A DNA stretch of 64,000 bases from Pseudomaricurvus hydrocarbonicus (GCF_011602365.1 NZ_JAAONZ010000007.1:1-64000), one strand, 5' to 3'; positions 16,241-26,541 are shown, numbered from the stretch's first letter. Notes: generated by a model not told the origin, from the letters alone. A program made the numbers and translations.

Positions 16241-17893
16241 TCAGGACATGATTGGTAGCAGTTGCTGTGTGAGCTGGTCTTTGTCGCCAACACAGTCGCC
16301 GGTCAGGGCAAAACCGCACACTTGCTCTTTGTCGTTGAGGAAAATGGCCCTTACACCGCTGGCACTTTCCCGGTCCAGTTGCCATTCACCTTGGGTACCG
16401 CGGGCAGGCGGGGCCACCACCACCGGGTGCAAGGTCGTTTTGACCGTGACCGGCATGCGACCGTAATAGACCTCACTGGCATTGCCGTTGAGGGTCTGGG
16501 CCAGCTTGCGGGCACATTCCATCAGTGGTGCGATGTAAAACAAAACATGACCATCAACCTCAGCACAGTCACCCAGAGCGTAAATATGAGGGTCACTGGT
16601 TTGTAAATGGCGGTCGGTGACGATGCCGCGGTGAGTGGCTAACCCGCAGGTTTCTGCCAGTGTCAGATTGGGGCGTACCCCGATGGCTGACAGCACCATG
16701 TCTACTTGCAAGGTTTCGCCATTGCCCAGGGTGGCGGTCAACCCCTCGGCAGTGCGGTCGATACATTGCACCACGGTTGCCAAATGGAAGCGGACACCGT
16801 TGTCGCTGAGGCTCTGCTGTACGGCAGCGGACGCTGTGGGTGGCAATAAGGTGCCCAGCACGGCGTTGAGCGGGTCAACCACGTGTACCTGAAAACCGGC
16901 TTGTACCAGATCGTTGGCGTATTCAGAGCCGATCAACCCTGCCCCAATGATCAGGACGCGTTTCTTGCCCACTGTGGCCGTGCGGAAACGGGTGTAGTCC
17001 AGCAGGTCGTTAATGGAGTAGACCTCGTTCACGGCGTTGCCTGTCAGTGGGGCTTCAATACAGCCTGCGCCGGTGGCCAGCACCAGTTTGTCGTAGGCAA
17101 TAGAGCCGGTAGTGGTGTGAAGCACGCGGTGTTCACGATCAATGCGGGTCACGTCGGTGAAGATGTGAACTTCGGCACTCAGCTGCTGAGCCATATCTTC
17201 CGCGCTGGCGGTGGCCATTTGATCGGCACTTTTGCCTTTGTGGAAGCCGGTGGAAATGAGAGGTTTTGAGTAGAAGCGACCATCGTCGCGACTGATCAGA
17301 ATCAGCGGAGTGAGTTGATCGAGGCGGCGAAATTCACGTGCCAGGTTGTAACCGGCCAGACCGGTACCCACAATGACAACCGGTTTGCGGTTGTAGTCAA
17401 TGGCAGGAATGTCGTTGATGATAGGGCTGTTGTCGGTTGGTGGGGTGGTGGTTCCTGTAACGGGGGACGATGTGTCAAGGGCAATCATCTCGAAATCGCC
17501 TTTGCCGACGCCACAATCCGGGCACAGCCAGTCCTCAGGCACGTCCTCCCAGCGGGTTCCCGGAGCGATTCCGTCCTCAGGCCAGCCTTTGGCTTCGTCG
17601 TAGACCCAGCCACAGACCACGCATTCCCATAGCTTATAGCTTGTAGCCTCCGCAGGTATGGCCGCCGACATCACGTCTTGATCGGCAGCCCGGGGGGAAG
17701 CCAGCAGGGTTTCTTCTGCCGGGCGCTCGGCCATTTCAAAGTCGGCTTTACTGACGCCACACTCAGGGCAGAGCCAGTCTTCGGGAACGTCTTCCCAGCG
17801 GGTGCCGGCAGCGATACCATCTTCCGGCCAGCCCTTGGCTTCGTCGTAGACCCAGCCACAAATAAGACATTCCCATATTGTATGCGTACTCAT
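16241..17893 (-). CDS. Double rubredoxin fused to rubredoxin reductase
   Basis: 550 residues in three parts. Two rubredoxin domains lie at about 1-55 and 86-137, each with two CxxC pairs (C9, C12, C42, C45 and C91, C94, C124, C127) for one iron. From about residue 170 comes an FAD/NAD(P)H reductase with [42 protein letters not shown] and [11 protein letters not shown]. In alkane and related hydroxylation systems a reductase passes electrons from NADH to rubredoxin and on to a diiron monooxygenase; here both carriers and reductase are one chain. No AlkB-type oxygenase is visible nearby. The two rubredoxins are close copies of each other, suggesting tandem duplication. Confidence 0.9.
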   Translation of the reverse strand: MSTHTIWECLICGWVYDEAKGWPEDGIAAGTRWEDVPEDWLCPECGVSKADFEMAERPAEETLLASPRAADQDVMSAAIPAEATSYKLWECVVCGWVYDEAKGWPEDGIAPGTRWEDVPEDWLCPDCGVGKGDFEMIALDTSSPVTGTTTPPTDNSPIINDIPAIDYNRKPVVIVGTGLAGYNLAREFRRLDQLTPLILISRDDGRFYSKPLISTGFHKGKSADQMATASAEDMAQQLSAEVHIFTDVTRIDREHRVLHTTTGSIAYDKLVLATGAGCIEAPLTGNAVNEVYSINDLLDYTRFRTATVGKKRVLIIGAGLIGSEYANDLVQAGFQVHVVDPLNAVLGTLLPPTASAAVQQSLSDNGVRFHLATVVQCIDRTAEGLTATLGNGETLQVDMVLSAIGVRPNLTLAETCGLATHRGIVTDRHLQTSDPHIYALGDCAEVDGHVLFYIAPLMECARKLAQTLNGNASEVYYGRMPVTVKTTLHPVVVAPPARGTQGEWQLDRESASGVRAIFLNDKEQVCGFALTGDCVGDKDQLTQQLLPIMS

Positions 17894-18048
17894 TGTGATA
17901 CCTGCTTTAAGAATATTTGCTTGTACTGCATTTTAGGGGGTCGGTGTGGCTTCGGGAATTTGGATGTTTAAGCAAAATAGGGGTTGACGTGCCCGGTAAT
18001 GATGTTACTGCCAGTATGCGGTTTTGCAGGTTTCGGTGTGAGCGTATT

Positions 18049-18100
18049 GGTCATAGTCTTTTTTAACTATGTGCTGAAGGCGGTTCTGGCTTCCATAGTC
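18049..18100 (+). promoter_or_regulatory. GTCATAGTC motif cluster upstream of the amidohydrolase
   Basis: GGTCATAGTC at 18049-18058 and CCATAGTC at 18093-18100 are both followed by CTTT or TTTAAC. They lie between the rubredoxin fusion (minus) and the amidohydrolase (plus), 55-105 bases before the latter. The first shares nine bases with the words before kstD, hsaB and ipdA. Confidence 0.45.
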
Positions 18101-18154
18101 TTTAACGTCTGCTGTAGCCTAGGCATCATTATTTTAGAGAGGTAATACCCCACT

Positions 18155-19024
18155 ATGTCTATGCCCACAGATATTGGCATCATTGACTTGATGCTGGCCG
18201 TGCCAAATAACGATAAATCCGATTACTACGAATTTATCAAGCCGTTGCTTATGGACGAAGAGAGTCGCCAGATGTTTCAGATGCCGGCTCAGTATATGTT
18301 CAAAGATGTACCGGATACGGGTAAACAAGACGACTATCTGGCCTACACCCTCCGGAAAATGGATGAGTTCAACATCGAAAAAGCCATGCTGGGTGTTGAT
18401 GAAGATCAATACGAATCGCAGAACGAAGCCGTGTTGAAACACCCGGACCGTTTTGTTGGCAGCTATGACTGCAATCCCAATAACGGCATGGAAGAAGTGC
18501 GCAAGATTCGCCGCTTGAAAGAGAAGTACGACATCAAGGCGGTAACCGCATTTCCTGCCGGGTTGTGCCCACAAGTCCCGTTGAACGACAAGCGCTGGTA
18601 TCCTATTTTTGTGACCTGTGTGGATCTGGACATTCCTTTTTGTCCCTGTGTGGGGGTGCCGGGTCCACGTATTCCCATGGAACCCCAAAAAGTCGAGTAT
18701 CTGGATGAAATCTGCTGGTTTTTCCCCGAACTGAAAGTGGTCATGCGCCACGGTGCCGAGCCCTGGACGGATTTGGCCTGGAAACTGATGTTGAAATACC
18801 CCAACCTGTATTACATGACCAGTGCTTTTGCGCCTAAGCACTATCCGCAAAACATCATTGAGTTCGCCAATACCCGGGGTGCCGATAAAGTCATGTACGC
18901 CGGATATTTCCCCATGGGTCTGTCTTTGGAGCGTATATTCAAAGACATGCCCACTGTTCCGTTCCGGGATGAAGTGTGGCCCAAATTTCTGAGAGAAAAC
19001 GCCCAGCGTGTCTTCAAGTTGTAG
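18155..19024 (+). CDS. Amidohydrolase-family (amidohydrolase 2) protein
   Basis: 289 residues starting MSMPTDIGIIDLML, with a purine-rich AGAGAGG sequence upstream of the start. It resembles the amidohydrolase 2 (TIM-barrel hydrolase/decarboxylase) group: KHPDRFVGSYDCNPNNG, VVMRHGAEPWTDLAWKLMLKYPNLYYMTSAFAPKHYP, and a final DKVMYAGYFPMGLSLERIF in the position of the usual G(S/T)D(Y/F)P active-site segment. The usual N-terminal HxH is not evident; the start reads IIDLM, so the metal site may be altered. It is followed by a large flavoenzyme gene and may act with it on a ring-cleavage product. The substrate is unknown. Confidence 0.65.
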   Translation: MSMPTDIGIIDLMLAVPNNDKSDYYEFIKPLLMDEESRQMFQMPAQYMFKDVPDTGKQDDYLAYTLRKMDEFNIEKAMLGVDEDQYESQNEAVLKHPDRFVGSYDCNPNNGMEEVRKIRRLKEKYDIKAVTAFPAGLCPQVPLNDKRWYPIFVTCVDLDIPFCPCVGVPGPRIPMEPQKVEYLDEICWFFPELKVVMRHGAEPWTDLAWKLMLKYPNLYYMTSAFAPKHYPQNIIEFANTRGADKVMYAGYFPMGLSLERIFKDMPTVPFRDEVWPKFLRENAQRVFKL

Positions 19025-19141
19025 GTGCCCAAGTTGTAGGTGCCTGTACATCAACAGAGATTAATTTAAGCGTACTCAAAAGATTAAATACGTAATAACA
19101 ATACCGAGTACGTCATGACAATACCGAGAGAGTCGCTAGAC

Positions 19142-21271
19142 ATGTCCAACCTCGCTTTTTCCAATCTGCTTGCGCCGGGAAAGATCGGCAAGCTGGAACT
19201 CCGCAACCGAATGGTGGTGGCGGCTATGGGTGCCAATTTCGGCGAAGATGATGGTCGAAGCGGGGATCGGGTTCTCGCCTACCATGAAGAACAGGCCAAA
19301 GGCGGGGTGGGTTTGATTATCTCGGGTGCTTGTGGTGTGGCTTTTCCTGTGGGCAAGGTGCAACCGCAACAGATTGCTATTTCCGATGATTGTTATATCG
19401 ATGGTCTGAAAAAGGTGGTTGACGCAGTTCACCAGCATGGCGCCAAATTTGCTCTTCAGTTGCACCACGGCGGGTTAGTGGCCGTCGAGGATACCAAGGC
19501 CGGGCGACCGCTCTGGTGCCCTTCCATTCCGCAGCCAACGCAAGGTGATTTTGTCAATGGCTTTTTGATGTCTGAGTTGCAAATATTTTCTGCCGGTGGT
19601 GTGCCCAGCTTTAAGGTGCTGGAAAAAGAAGATATTCAATTGGTGATTCAGCAATTTGCGAAAGCGGCGGTCAGGGCCAAACAAGCTGGCTGTGATGCGG
19701 TGGAAGTACACGGTGGTCACGGTTATCTGTTGTCTTCTTTCCTCTCTCCGAAAACCAACCAGCGCACGGATGAATACGGTGGCAGTGACGAAAACCGGGC
19801 ACGCTTTGTAGTTGAAGTCGTGCGCGCAGTACGATCGGCGGTCGGCCCGGATTTTCCCGTGTGGGTCAAACTGGATTCTCGTGAAGTGGGTAAGCAGGGC
19901 GGTATTACCCTTGAACATGCCAAGGTAACCGCCAGGCTGGTCGAACAGGCCGGTGCTGACGCGATTACGGTGAGTGCTTATCACGATGGCAGTCAGGGCA
20001 AGTTACACTCGGCATCCAATATTCCCCATGAACCCAATACTAACCTGCCAGCAGCGAAAGTCATTAAGGGAGAAGTTTCAATCCCGATCATTGCTTCCGG
20101 CCGGGTGGAAATGGAACACGCCGACAGAGAAATTGCAGCAGGGCACTTTGACTTTTTGATGATGGGGCGCAAGTTATTGGCTGACCCCTTTCTGCCTGTC
20201 AAGTTGAAGCAGGGGCGAGTAGAGGACGTACGCCCCTGCGTCTACTGTTACACCTGTGTCAGTGCCATCTACACGCAGGAGCCCATGCGCTGTGCCGTAA
20301 ATGCAGAGCTGGGTGTTGAGTATACCCGCCTTCGGTTGCCACAAAATTCAACGCGCAAACGCATCGTGGTAATTGGTGGTGGTCCGGCAGGTATGGAACT
20401 ATCCCGACGTCTGGCAGAAGCCAATCAGGAAGTGATTCTGATTGAACAAGGCAAGACGTTGGGCGGCACTCTCCGTTTTGCGTCGCTGGCTTACGAGCCC
20501 AATCAGCGCCTGTTGGAATGGTTGACGGGCCAGTTGCAAAAGCTGCCAGTGGCTGTTCACCTTAATAAAACCGCCACGCCTGAATTAGTCAAGTCGCTGC
20601 AGCCAGATCACGTGGTCGTCGCTGCGGGTGCCCAACGGGACATGCCGGAAATAAGCGGTGGTGATCTGTCTCACGTTTTCAGCGGTGACGACATGCGTAA
20701 ACTGGTGTTGGGCGAGCGTTCTCCGACGTTGAAACAAAAAACCGGCGCGTTTACCCGGTTTATGGTAACCCTGGGGGCGTTGACGGGGCTTAACCAGCGT
20801 CTTGATTTCTTGCGCAAAATAACCCGGCAATGGATGCCGTTAGGCAAGGATATTGTCATTGTCGGCGGTGATCTGGTCGGGCTTGAACTGGCTGAATTTC
20901 TGTGCGAGAGAGGCCGTCGGGTTACCGTGCTTCACGATGAGCCGCGTATGGGCAATGGCCTGATGCTGGTGCGGCGCTTGCGAATACTGGCTGAGTTGCG
21001 TGAGCACGGGGTGGCCCTGCAAGCTGGCGTCACAGATGTTGCCATTGAACCTGACCGCGTGAGCTTCATTGACGCAAATGGTGAGCCGCAACAAGTGCCT
21101 GCGAATCAGGTGATTGTCGCCAAGGGCGCCTGTGCCAATAGCAACCTCAGAGCGGCCTTCGCCAATACCGGTATTGATGTGCAGGAAATTGGTGATGTGA
21201 CCGGGGTTGGTTATATCGAGGGCGCACTCCGTGACGCTACAGAAGTCGCAGACTCCATTCTTAGTCAATAA
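19142..21271 (+). CDS. 2,4-dienoyl-CoA reductase-like flavin/iron-sulfur oxidoreductase
   Basis: 709 residues from MSNLAFSNLLAPGKIG at 19142, which has GAGAG upstream; an ATG at 19115 would add nine residues but has no good ribosome-binding site. The N-terminal FMN barrel of the old yellow enzyme family has VEVHGGHGYLLSSFLSPKTN (His-x-x-His active site) and RTDEYGG. Then comes CVYCYTCVSAIYTQEPMRCAVN for a 4Fe-4S cluster (C-x2-C-x2-C-x11-C). The C-terminal half binds FAD and NAD(P)H (RIVVIGGGPAGMELSRRLAEAN and DIVIVGGDLVGLELAEFL). This is the layout of FadH and related enoate or ketosteroid reductases. It probably reduces a conjugated double bond in a steroid or its CoA ester. Two CAATACCGAG copies lie just before the start. 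Confidence 0.85.
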   Translation: MSNLAFSNLLAPGKIGKLELRNRMVVAAMGANFGEDDGRSGDRVLAYHEEQAKGGVGLIISGACGVAFPVGKVQPQQIAISDDCYIDGLKKVVDAVHQHGAKFALQLHHGGLVAVEDTKAGRPLWCPSIPQPTQGDFVNGFLMSELQIFSAGGVPSFKVLEKEDIQLVIQQFAKAAVRAKQAGCDAVEVHGGHGYLLSSFLSPKTNQRTDEYGGSDENRARFVVEVVRAVRSAVGPDFPVWVKLDSREVGKQGGITLEHAKVTARLVEQAGADAITVSAYHDGSQGKLHSASNIPHEPNTNLPAAKVIKGEVSIPIIASGRVEMEHADREIAAGHFDFLMMGRKLLADPFLPVKLKQGRVEDVRPCVYCYTCVSAIYTQEPMRCAVNAELGVEYTRLRLPQNSTRKRIVVIGGGPAGMELSRRLAEANQEVILIEQGKTLGGTLRFASLAYEPNQRLLEWLTGQLQKLPVAVHLNKTATPELVKSLQPDHVVVAAGAQRDMPEISGGDLSHVFSGDDMRKLVLGERSPTLKQKTGAFTRFMVTLGALTGLNQRLDFLRKITRQWMPLGKDIVIVGGDLVGLELAEFLCERGRRVTVLHDEPRMGNGLMLVRRLRILAELREHGVALQAGVTDVAIEPDRVSFIDANGEPQQVPANQVIVAKGACANSNLRAAFANTGIDVQEIGDVTGVGYIEGALRDATEVADSILSQ

Positions 21272-21476
21272 TTTAAAAAGACGATTTTGCAGTATTAATC
21301 AATTGGGCCTAGCGCAAAAGGACTAAGCGATCTTCTTGCGTCATGGCCCTTTCTCCATTCAAATTGACATAGCTCAAAACACATGGAAAACACGTTTTAG
21401 CGTGAGCTTCGATAGCTCATCTCCGTGAAAACTTAAATAAAAACGAACCCGAATTGATGTTCTGGAGAGAAATCCG

Positions 21477-23780
21477 ATGAAGTATAAGTTGTCAAACCCG
21501 CTGTTGCGCCCCGCAACTCTGGCCACCTCTGTTTTACTGGCCAATTCAGCCCTGGCGAGTGTTGTATCGCTTGAGGAAATAGTGGTAACCGCCCAAAAAC
21601 GCGAGCAGTCTTTACAGGACGTACCGATCGCTATCAGTGCAATTGACTCAGAATTGCTGCAGGCCAATGGCGTTTCTACAGCCGCAGATGTTGGAGAGAT
21701 GGTGCCTAACGTAACAATTACGGCACAGCCCAGTAGCAGTTTTAACATTCGCATGAATATACGCGGCAATGGTACCGCGGAACCATCGTTGGCGATTGAT
21801 CCCAAAGTGGGGCTTTATATCGACGGTGTGTATATCGCGCGTAACGCCGGAGCAGTGTTTGATCTGGTTGATATGGAGCGGGTGGAAGTAATGCGCGGCC
21901 CTCAAGGTTCCTTGTGGGGCAAAAACACGACCGGTGGTGCCCTCAATATCACGACACAACGTCCCTCGGGTGAAAACGTCCTGAACCTTAAAGTTGGGGC
22001 GGGCAATTACGGATTGCGCACCGGCCAACTTAGTTGGGACACGCCCGAAGTCAACGGTCTAAGTGCCAAACTCAGTTATATGAACAAGAGCTACGATGGC
22101 TGGCAAGATAATGTCAATATGGCCTCAGATGCCCATTTTGGCGATATTCAGGCCGAAGCTTTCCGTGCGGCAGTGAATTGGGATATTAATGACAGCCTGA
22201 ATCTGTACTACATTTACGACCGCACGGATGCCGCCTCTACCCCGGAAGCCATGCAAGCGGGTTATGTTTCCGCTGGCTCACAAGGAGCGGCAACCATTAC
22301 GGATATACGTTCCGGGATTCCTCAGACGTACATATACACTAATCCATCGGACAATCCCTTCGCTCAATTGGCTGACACTGTGTCTGACAAACGCAGAGAG
22401 ACGTTTGATGCAGACTTTATGAATTCTGAAAAGCTGGATGTGGAAGGTCACAATCTGACTCTGAGTTGGTATGGCGATAACATTCAGCTCAAATCGATTA
22501 CCTCTTATCGAGAATATAATTCTCATCTGGAAGGTCTCGATGTTGATGCAATAACGGTAGAGGGAGGTGATGGCTTACTGTATGGGATAGGCGGCGTCAC
22601 TCCAGCGGCTTTGCCTACGGCAGGCATTCTGCATACATCAGGCTCCAAGGATCACGAACAGTTTTCTCAAGAATTGCAGCTGATCGGAGATGCCTTTAAT
22701 GAAAAGTTGGATTATGTACTGGGGCTGTATTACTTCGATGAGAAAGGTAACGAAACGACTCCTTGGGAATTGACCTCTTACAGTGCTGCCAGCAATTCAC
22801 TGGTTATTTTGCCTTATGGAAACTGGTACGAAGTTACTTCAGAATCCAAAGCTGCATTTGGACAATTAACATATTATTTTAACGACAGCTGGAACTTGAC
22901 TTACGGTTTTCGTTACACGGAGGATAAAAAAAGCTTGCTGATTCCTGATGAGGATCCAATCATTACTCAGGATGCTAAGTTTGATAAAGCGTGGGAGAAA
23001 TTCACTTCGTCCGTGACGCTCAACTATGCGATCAATGATGATATCAGCACCTATGCCAAGATCGCAGAAGGCTACGCATCTGGCATTTACAATCCAGGAA
23101 CTCTGAACCGTGGGGCGGCATTGGCTGGGGGGTCACAGGAAGACATATTGTATTCGGTGGCAAATCCCACTGATCCGGAAGAGCTGATTTCCTATGAACT
23201 GGGTATCAAGTCTAAATGGTTTGATAACCGAGTGGTGTTTAATGCCGCGGCGTTCTATAACGAAGCGGATAACCTGATTGTCTCCAACTTTGATGGCACA
23301 TCGCGAGTGGCTGCCAATTCCGGCACTGCGGACACCCAGGGGATTGAGCTGGAAGTACAGACGATGTTAACTGACAATTTACGTGTTGACGCTGCTTATG
23401 GTTACCTGGACATTGATTACTCTGATTCGACTCGCATTCAGAGGGAGGCGCGCAATACCGGCAGCCTGGGCGTTTTTTACAGCTTTGATGGCGTAGACAA
23501 CGGTGAGTTGGTTGCTTTTCTGGGCATGACCTACACCGGCAAGGAATACTTCGATGTTCGGGATCGTTCGATCAGTACGGGTGATTCGCGCACTCTCTAT
23601 AATGGGCGTTTATCCTGGAACGATATCAGCATTGGCGGGAGTATGATCAACGTCGGATTGTGGGGGAAAAACCTGACCGATGAAGAATACATCTACTACG
23701 GTTACTCCATTGGTGAGGCGAGTATGTACGCATACGGTGCTCCACGAACCGTGGGTTTGGATGTTTCCATCGAGTTCTGA
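21477..23780 (+). CDS. TonB-dependent outer-membrane receptor 1
   Basis: 767 residues. A signal peptide (NPLLRPATLATSVLLANSALA) precedes the TonB-box region EEIVVTAQKREQSLQDVPIAIS, a plug domain (MERVEVMRGPQGSLWGKNTTGGALNI) and a 22-strand barrel ending in GLDVSIEF with the terminal Phe. It imports a large or poorly diffusing compound across the outer membrane using TonB energy. It follows the steroid gene block and precedes another receptor, so a sterol or bile-salt-like ligand is plausible but not shown. The 200-base upstream gap holds no copy of the TCGTA dyad. A strong terminator follows. Confidence 0.93.
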   Translation: MKYKLSNPLLRPATLATSVLLANSALASVVSLEEIVVTAQKREQSLQDVPIAISAIDSELLQANGVSTAADVGEMVPNVTITAQPSSSFNIRMNIRGNGTAEPSLAIDPKVGLYIDGVYIARNAGAVFDLVDMERVEVMRGPQGSLWGKNTTGGALNITTQRPSGENVLNLKVGAGNYGLRTGQLSWDTPEVNGLSAKLSYMNKSYDGWQDNVNMASDAHFGDIQAEAFRAAVNWDINDSLNLYYIYDRTDAASTPEAMQAGYVSAGSQGAATITDIRSGIPQTYIYTNPSDNPFAQLADTVSDKRRETFDADFMNSEKLDVEGHNLTLSWYGDNIQLKSITSYREYNSHLEGLDVDAITVEGGDGLLYGIGGVTPAALPTAGILHTSGSKDHEQFSQELQLIGDAFNEKLDYVLGLYYFDEKGNETTPWELTSYSAASNSLVILPYGNWYEVTSESKAAFGQLTYYFNDSWNLTYGFRYTEDKKSLLIPDEDPIITQDAKFDKAWEKFTSSVTLNYAINDDISTYAKIAEGYASGIYNPGTLNRGAALAGGSQEDILYSVANPTDPEELISYELGIKSKWFDNRVVFNAAAFYNEADNLIVSNFDGTSRVAANSGTADTQGIELEVQTMLTDNLRVDAAYGYLDIDYSDSTRIQREARNTGSLGVFYSFDGVDNGELVAFLGMTYTGKEYFDVRDRSISTGDSRTLYNGRLSWNDISIGGSMINVGLWGKNLTDEEYIYYGYSIGEASMYAYGAPRTVGLDVSIEF

Positions 23781-23810
23781 TTGCCACGGCTCGCAGGAGC
23801 TGACGACTAA

Positions 23811-23836
23811 GCCCGGTCTTTGACCGGGTTTTTTTT
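23811..23836 (+). terminator. Terminator of receptor 1
   Basis: CCCGGT (23812-23817) and ACCGGG (23823-23828) form a stem with a 5-base loop, followed by eight T. It is placed 30 bases after the receptor stop. Confidence 0.9.
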
Positions 23837-23978
23837 GGTCTGCTGAAAATCGACATCATCCGCACCTCAGGCTAAATAATGGGTATTGCCGGATTGACTG
23901 GCTGTCTAAAAGTGCGAGCGCTTTCTGACAGTTGTGGGTCAGTGGAGGGAGATGGCAGGCATTACATTTTGGCTCGGC

Positions 23979-24005
23979 AAAAAAAAGCCCGGTTCAGAAC
24001 CGGGC
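23979..24005 (-). terminator. Terminator of receptor 2
   Basis: On the minus strand GCCCGGTTC and GAACCGGGC form a 9-bp inverted repeat (23987-24005), followed by eight T (23986-23979). It lies 24 bases after the receptor stop at 24029. Confidence 0.9.
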
Positions 24006-24028
24006 CAAAGATTTCTCGGGTGAATTGA

Positions 24029-26434
24029 TCAGAACCAGTATTTGGCTTTGACTCCAAAGGTGCGGGGCTCGCCGTACATGCGCTCGGACATCGCGATTCC
24101 ACTCATGTAACGGTTCTTGGTTTCGTACTTTTCATCCAGCAGGTTACGCGCCCACAGGGTTAGTTCGAAATTGCCGGCGGCGTTCATAAATTGCAGCGAG
24201 CTGTTGACCACGGTTCTGGCGTCGGTGAGCTCATCGTTCAGTTCCTCATCCGGACTCACCACCGCATCAGCGGGATTAACGCCATTAAGGATGTTGACTG
24301 CGGTCCAGGTGGGGGCATCGTCGCCGGCCATACCACCGTTCTCAAAGTCGTTATAGTACTCATCCTTGTAGTTGATTTCGGTGCGCCAGGTCAGGCTGCC
24401 TGCATCAAAATCAAACTTGAAGGTGGGTATCAGGGAGGCAGTGAGGTGCGGCGCATGGTTGAACTCATTACCTTCACGCACAAAACCGTAGTCCCGCTGG
24501 TCCGGATCTTTCAGCTCAACGATTTCTGTATTCAGCCAGCCGATGTTGGCAGTGAGGCTGAAGGTTTCGTTGAGGATCCATACGGTTTCCAGTTCAGCAC
24601 CTTGCATTTCCGCCGAGCCGGCATTAAACACTTTAGTGAGCAGCTGGCCACTCTGAGAAATTTCGGAGATCTCCATTTGCAGGTCTTCATAGTCGTAATA
24701 GAAGACCGCGCCGTTGATTCGCAGGCGGTTATCCAGCCACTCGGACTTCATGCCCACTTCGTAGGCATTGAGCGTCTCCTCATCAAAAGGTGACAGGTTT
24801 GGATCGGTACCGGAAAAGCCGCCATCGCGATAGCCCTGGCTGAAGCTGGCATAGAACATCAGGTCATCATCGACGGTATAGCGCAAGCCCACTTTGGGTG
24901 TGAACTTGGACCAGCTGTCGCTGGCTTGCAGGGAATCCTGTCCGGTCTGGATCAGGCAGTCGGGCTGATCGTCGGTGCCCACCCCTGGTCCCAGATTGAA
25001 GCACTGATCGCGGCCGGCCGCCTGGGCAGCATAGTAGCTGTCAAAATATCGGTTTTCGGTGCGGTAGCTGGTTTTCTTGGAGGCACCGTAGCGAGCGCCC
25101 AAGGTCAGGGTCAGAGCTTCGGTGAGGTCCCAATCCCACTGAGTGAACATCGCCCAGCTTTCCGTTTCGTTACCGCGCAGAGTGATGGTGGGTGCAGCGC
25201 CGGCGTTGGGGTTACCGGCGAGGGCCAGGGGTGCGGCAAATTCGTAGAACGGCATTACGCTGAACAGGTTGTCGACCTGGCTGTCGTTGTAAAAGCCGCC
25301 GATGACACCGGTTAGCTTATTGGTGCTCAGATGCAAACGTACTTCTTGTGACAGGCTGTCTGCCTGGTTATCGGTGGCGACGTGCAGGTAATCCAGGGCG
25401 CTGGCATCAAGATCTTCCATGCCCGTGAACTCCGCTTCGCGGTAACCGGTGATGGATATCAGCTCCCAGGTATCGTTGATGGTGTAGTTGACGGTCACAG
25501 AGCCACCATTGCTGCCATTATCACTGGAGCCGTCCAGGTTGTGTTGCAGCTGGTAGATGTCACCGTCGCTTTCGGTGTAAGTGGGCACCACTAATCCCCC
25601 TAACGCGGCTGCCTGGGCCCGGGCGGTAACCACACTGGTGGGTTGGTAGGCTGGCCCGGAGGACTCGCTTTCTGAGAAGTCAGCTGCCAGGGTAATCTCC
25701 AACTTGTCCGTCGGCGTGTATACCAGTTTGCCACGGAAAGTGCTCTGCTCATGCTGGCCGAGGTCATCGAATCCGGGGGCGGTGTTGTCAATGTAACCGT
25801 CACGGCTCTGGTAGTAGCCACTGATACGGCCTTTTAGGTTCTCGGTCAGCCCGCCCTCGAGGCTCGCACTCACTTCGTGACCGCCAAAATTGCCAACCCC
25901 GGCAGAAATCGATCCGCCAAACTCCTCAGAGGGGGTTTTGGTGGTGATGCTGATCACACCACCCAGTGCGTTGCGGCCATAGAGGGTGCCTTGCGGGCCT
26001 TTCAACACTTCTACCTGGGCTACGTCAAGTACGCTGAACAGGTTGGTGGCCGGCGAGTCCAGTTGCACACCATCCAGATAAATGGCCACACCCTGGTCGA
26101 TACCGGGGCCATCCAGGGGGGAGCCCACGCCGCGAATGTAGGGCTCAGCCTGAGCTGGACGCTCCGACATGATGGTGACGTTAGGCGTCATCTCGGCCAG
26201 CTGACTGGTGTTGCTAACGCCACTGGCGGACAGGATTGAGCCGCTGAAGGCATCCACGGACATTGCCGTTGATTGGAGATTCTCGGAGCGCTTCTGAGCG
26301 GTTACGACGATCTCCTCCAGGGCATAGGTTTGTCCTTCGGCATGGGTCGCGGCATTAATGCAAAGCGCCAGCGGCAAGCCAACAGAGATATTTTTCAAGG
26401 CATGTTTGAAAGGAGCGGAATGATTCACAGGCAT
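24029..26434 (-). CDS. TonB-dependent outer-membrane receptor 2
   Basis: 801 residues. The N-terminal signal (NISVGLPLALCINAATHAEG) is followed by LEEIVVTAQKRSENLQSTAMSVDAFSG (TonB box and plug start), VEVLKGPQGTLYGRNALGGVISI and a C-terminal barrel ending FGVKAKYWF. It belongs to the same broad receptor group as the other two receptors in the window but is clearly a distinct protein. It is convergent with receptor 1, each with its own terminator. A TCGTA/TACG dyad lies 74-107 bases upstream of its start. The ligand is probably related to the steroid pathway (inference). Confidence 0.93.
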   Translation of the reverse strand: MPVNHSAPFKHALKNISVGLPLALCINAATHAEGQTYALEEIVVTAQKRSENLQSTAMSVDAFSGSILSASGVSNTSQLAEMTPNVTIMSERPAQAEPYIRGVGSPLDGPGIDQGVAIYLDGVQLDSPATNLFSVLDVAQVEVLKGPQGTLYGRNALGGVISITTKTPSEEFGGSISAGVGNFGGHEVSASLEGGLTENLKGRISGYYQSRDGYIDNTAPGFDDLGQHEQSTFRGKLVYTPTDKLEITLAADFSESESSGPAYQPTSVVTARAQAAALGGLVVPTYTESDGDIYQLQHNLDGSSDNGSNGGSVTVNYTINDTWELISITGYREAEFTGMEDLDASALDYLHVATDNQADSLSQEVRLHLSTNKLTGVIGGFYNDSQVDNLFSVMPFYEFAAPLALAGNPNAGAAPTITLRGNETESWAMFTQWDWDLTEALTLTLGARYGASKKTSYRTENRYFDSYYAAQAAGRDQCFNLGPGVGTDDQPDCLIQTGQDSLQASDSWSKFTPKVGLRYTVDDDLMFYASFSQGYRDGGFSGTDPNLSPFDEETLNAYEVGMKSEWLDNRLRINGAVFYYDYEDLQMEISEISQSGQLLTKVFNAGSAEMQGAELETVWILNETFSLTANIGWLNTEIVELKDPDQRDYGFVREGNEFNHAPHLTASLIPTFKFDFDAGSLTWRTEINYKDEYYNDFENGGMAGDDAPTWTAVNILNGVNPADAVVSPDEELNDELTDARTVVNSSLQFMNAAGNFELTLWARNLLDEKYETKNRYMSGIAMSERMYGEPRTFGVKAKYWF

Positions 26435-26507
26435 TATGACTTTACCTTCATGGTTTTATTATTGATTATTTTCGTTTTTGACATCTTGCGGCTTGAATAT
26501 TTCACAT

Positions 26508-26541
26508 ATTCGTAACTCAATCAATTTAAATATACGCAAAT
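26508..26541. promoter_or_regulatory. TCGTA-N18-TACG dyad upstream of receptor 2
   Basis: ATTCGTA (26508-26514), 18 AT-rich bases, then TACGCAAAT (26533-26541). Similar half-sites with 17-18-base spacing occur at 30148-30178 and 34728-34757, and a weaker one at 36794-36827, whose right end TACTCAAATGG resembles TACGCAAATGG here. Confidence 0.4.

Noticed and set aside
18134-19054. 306-codon minus-strand ORF opposite the amidohydrolase
   Set aside because: The plus-strand product has family features and a good start; the antisense product has none.
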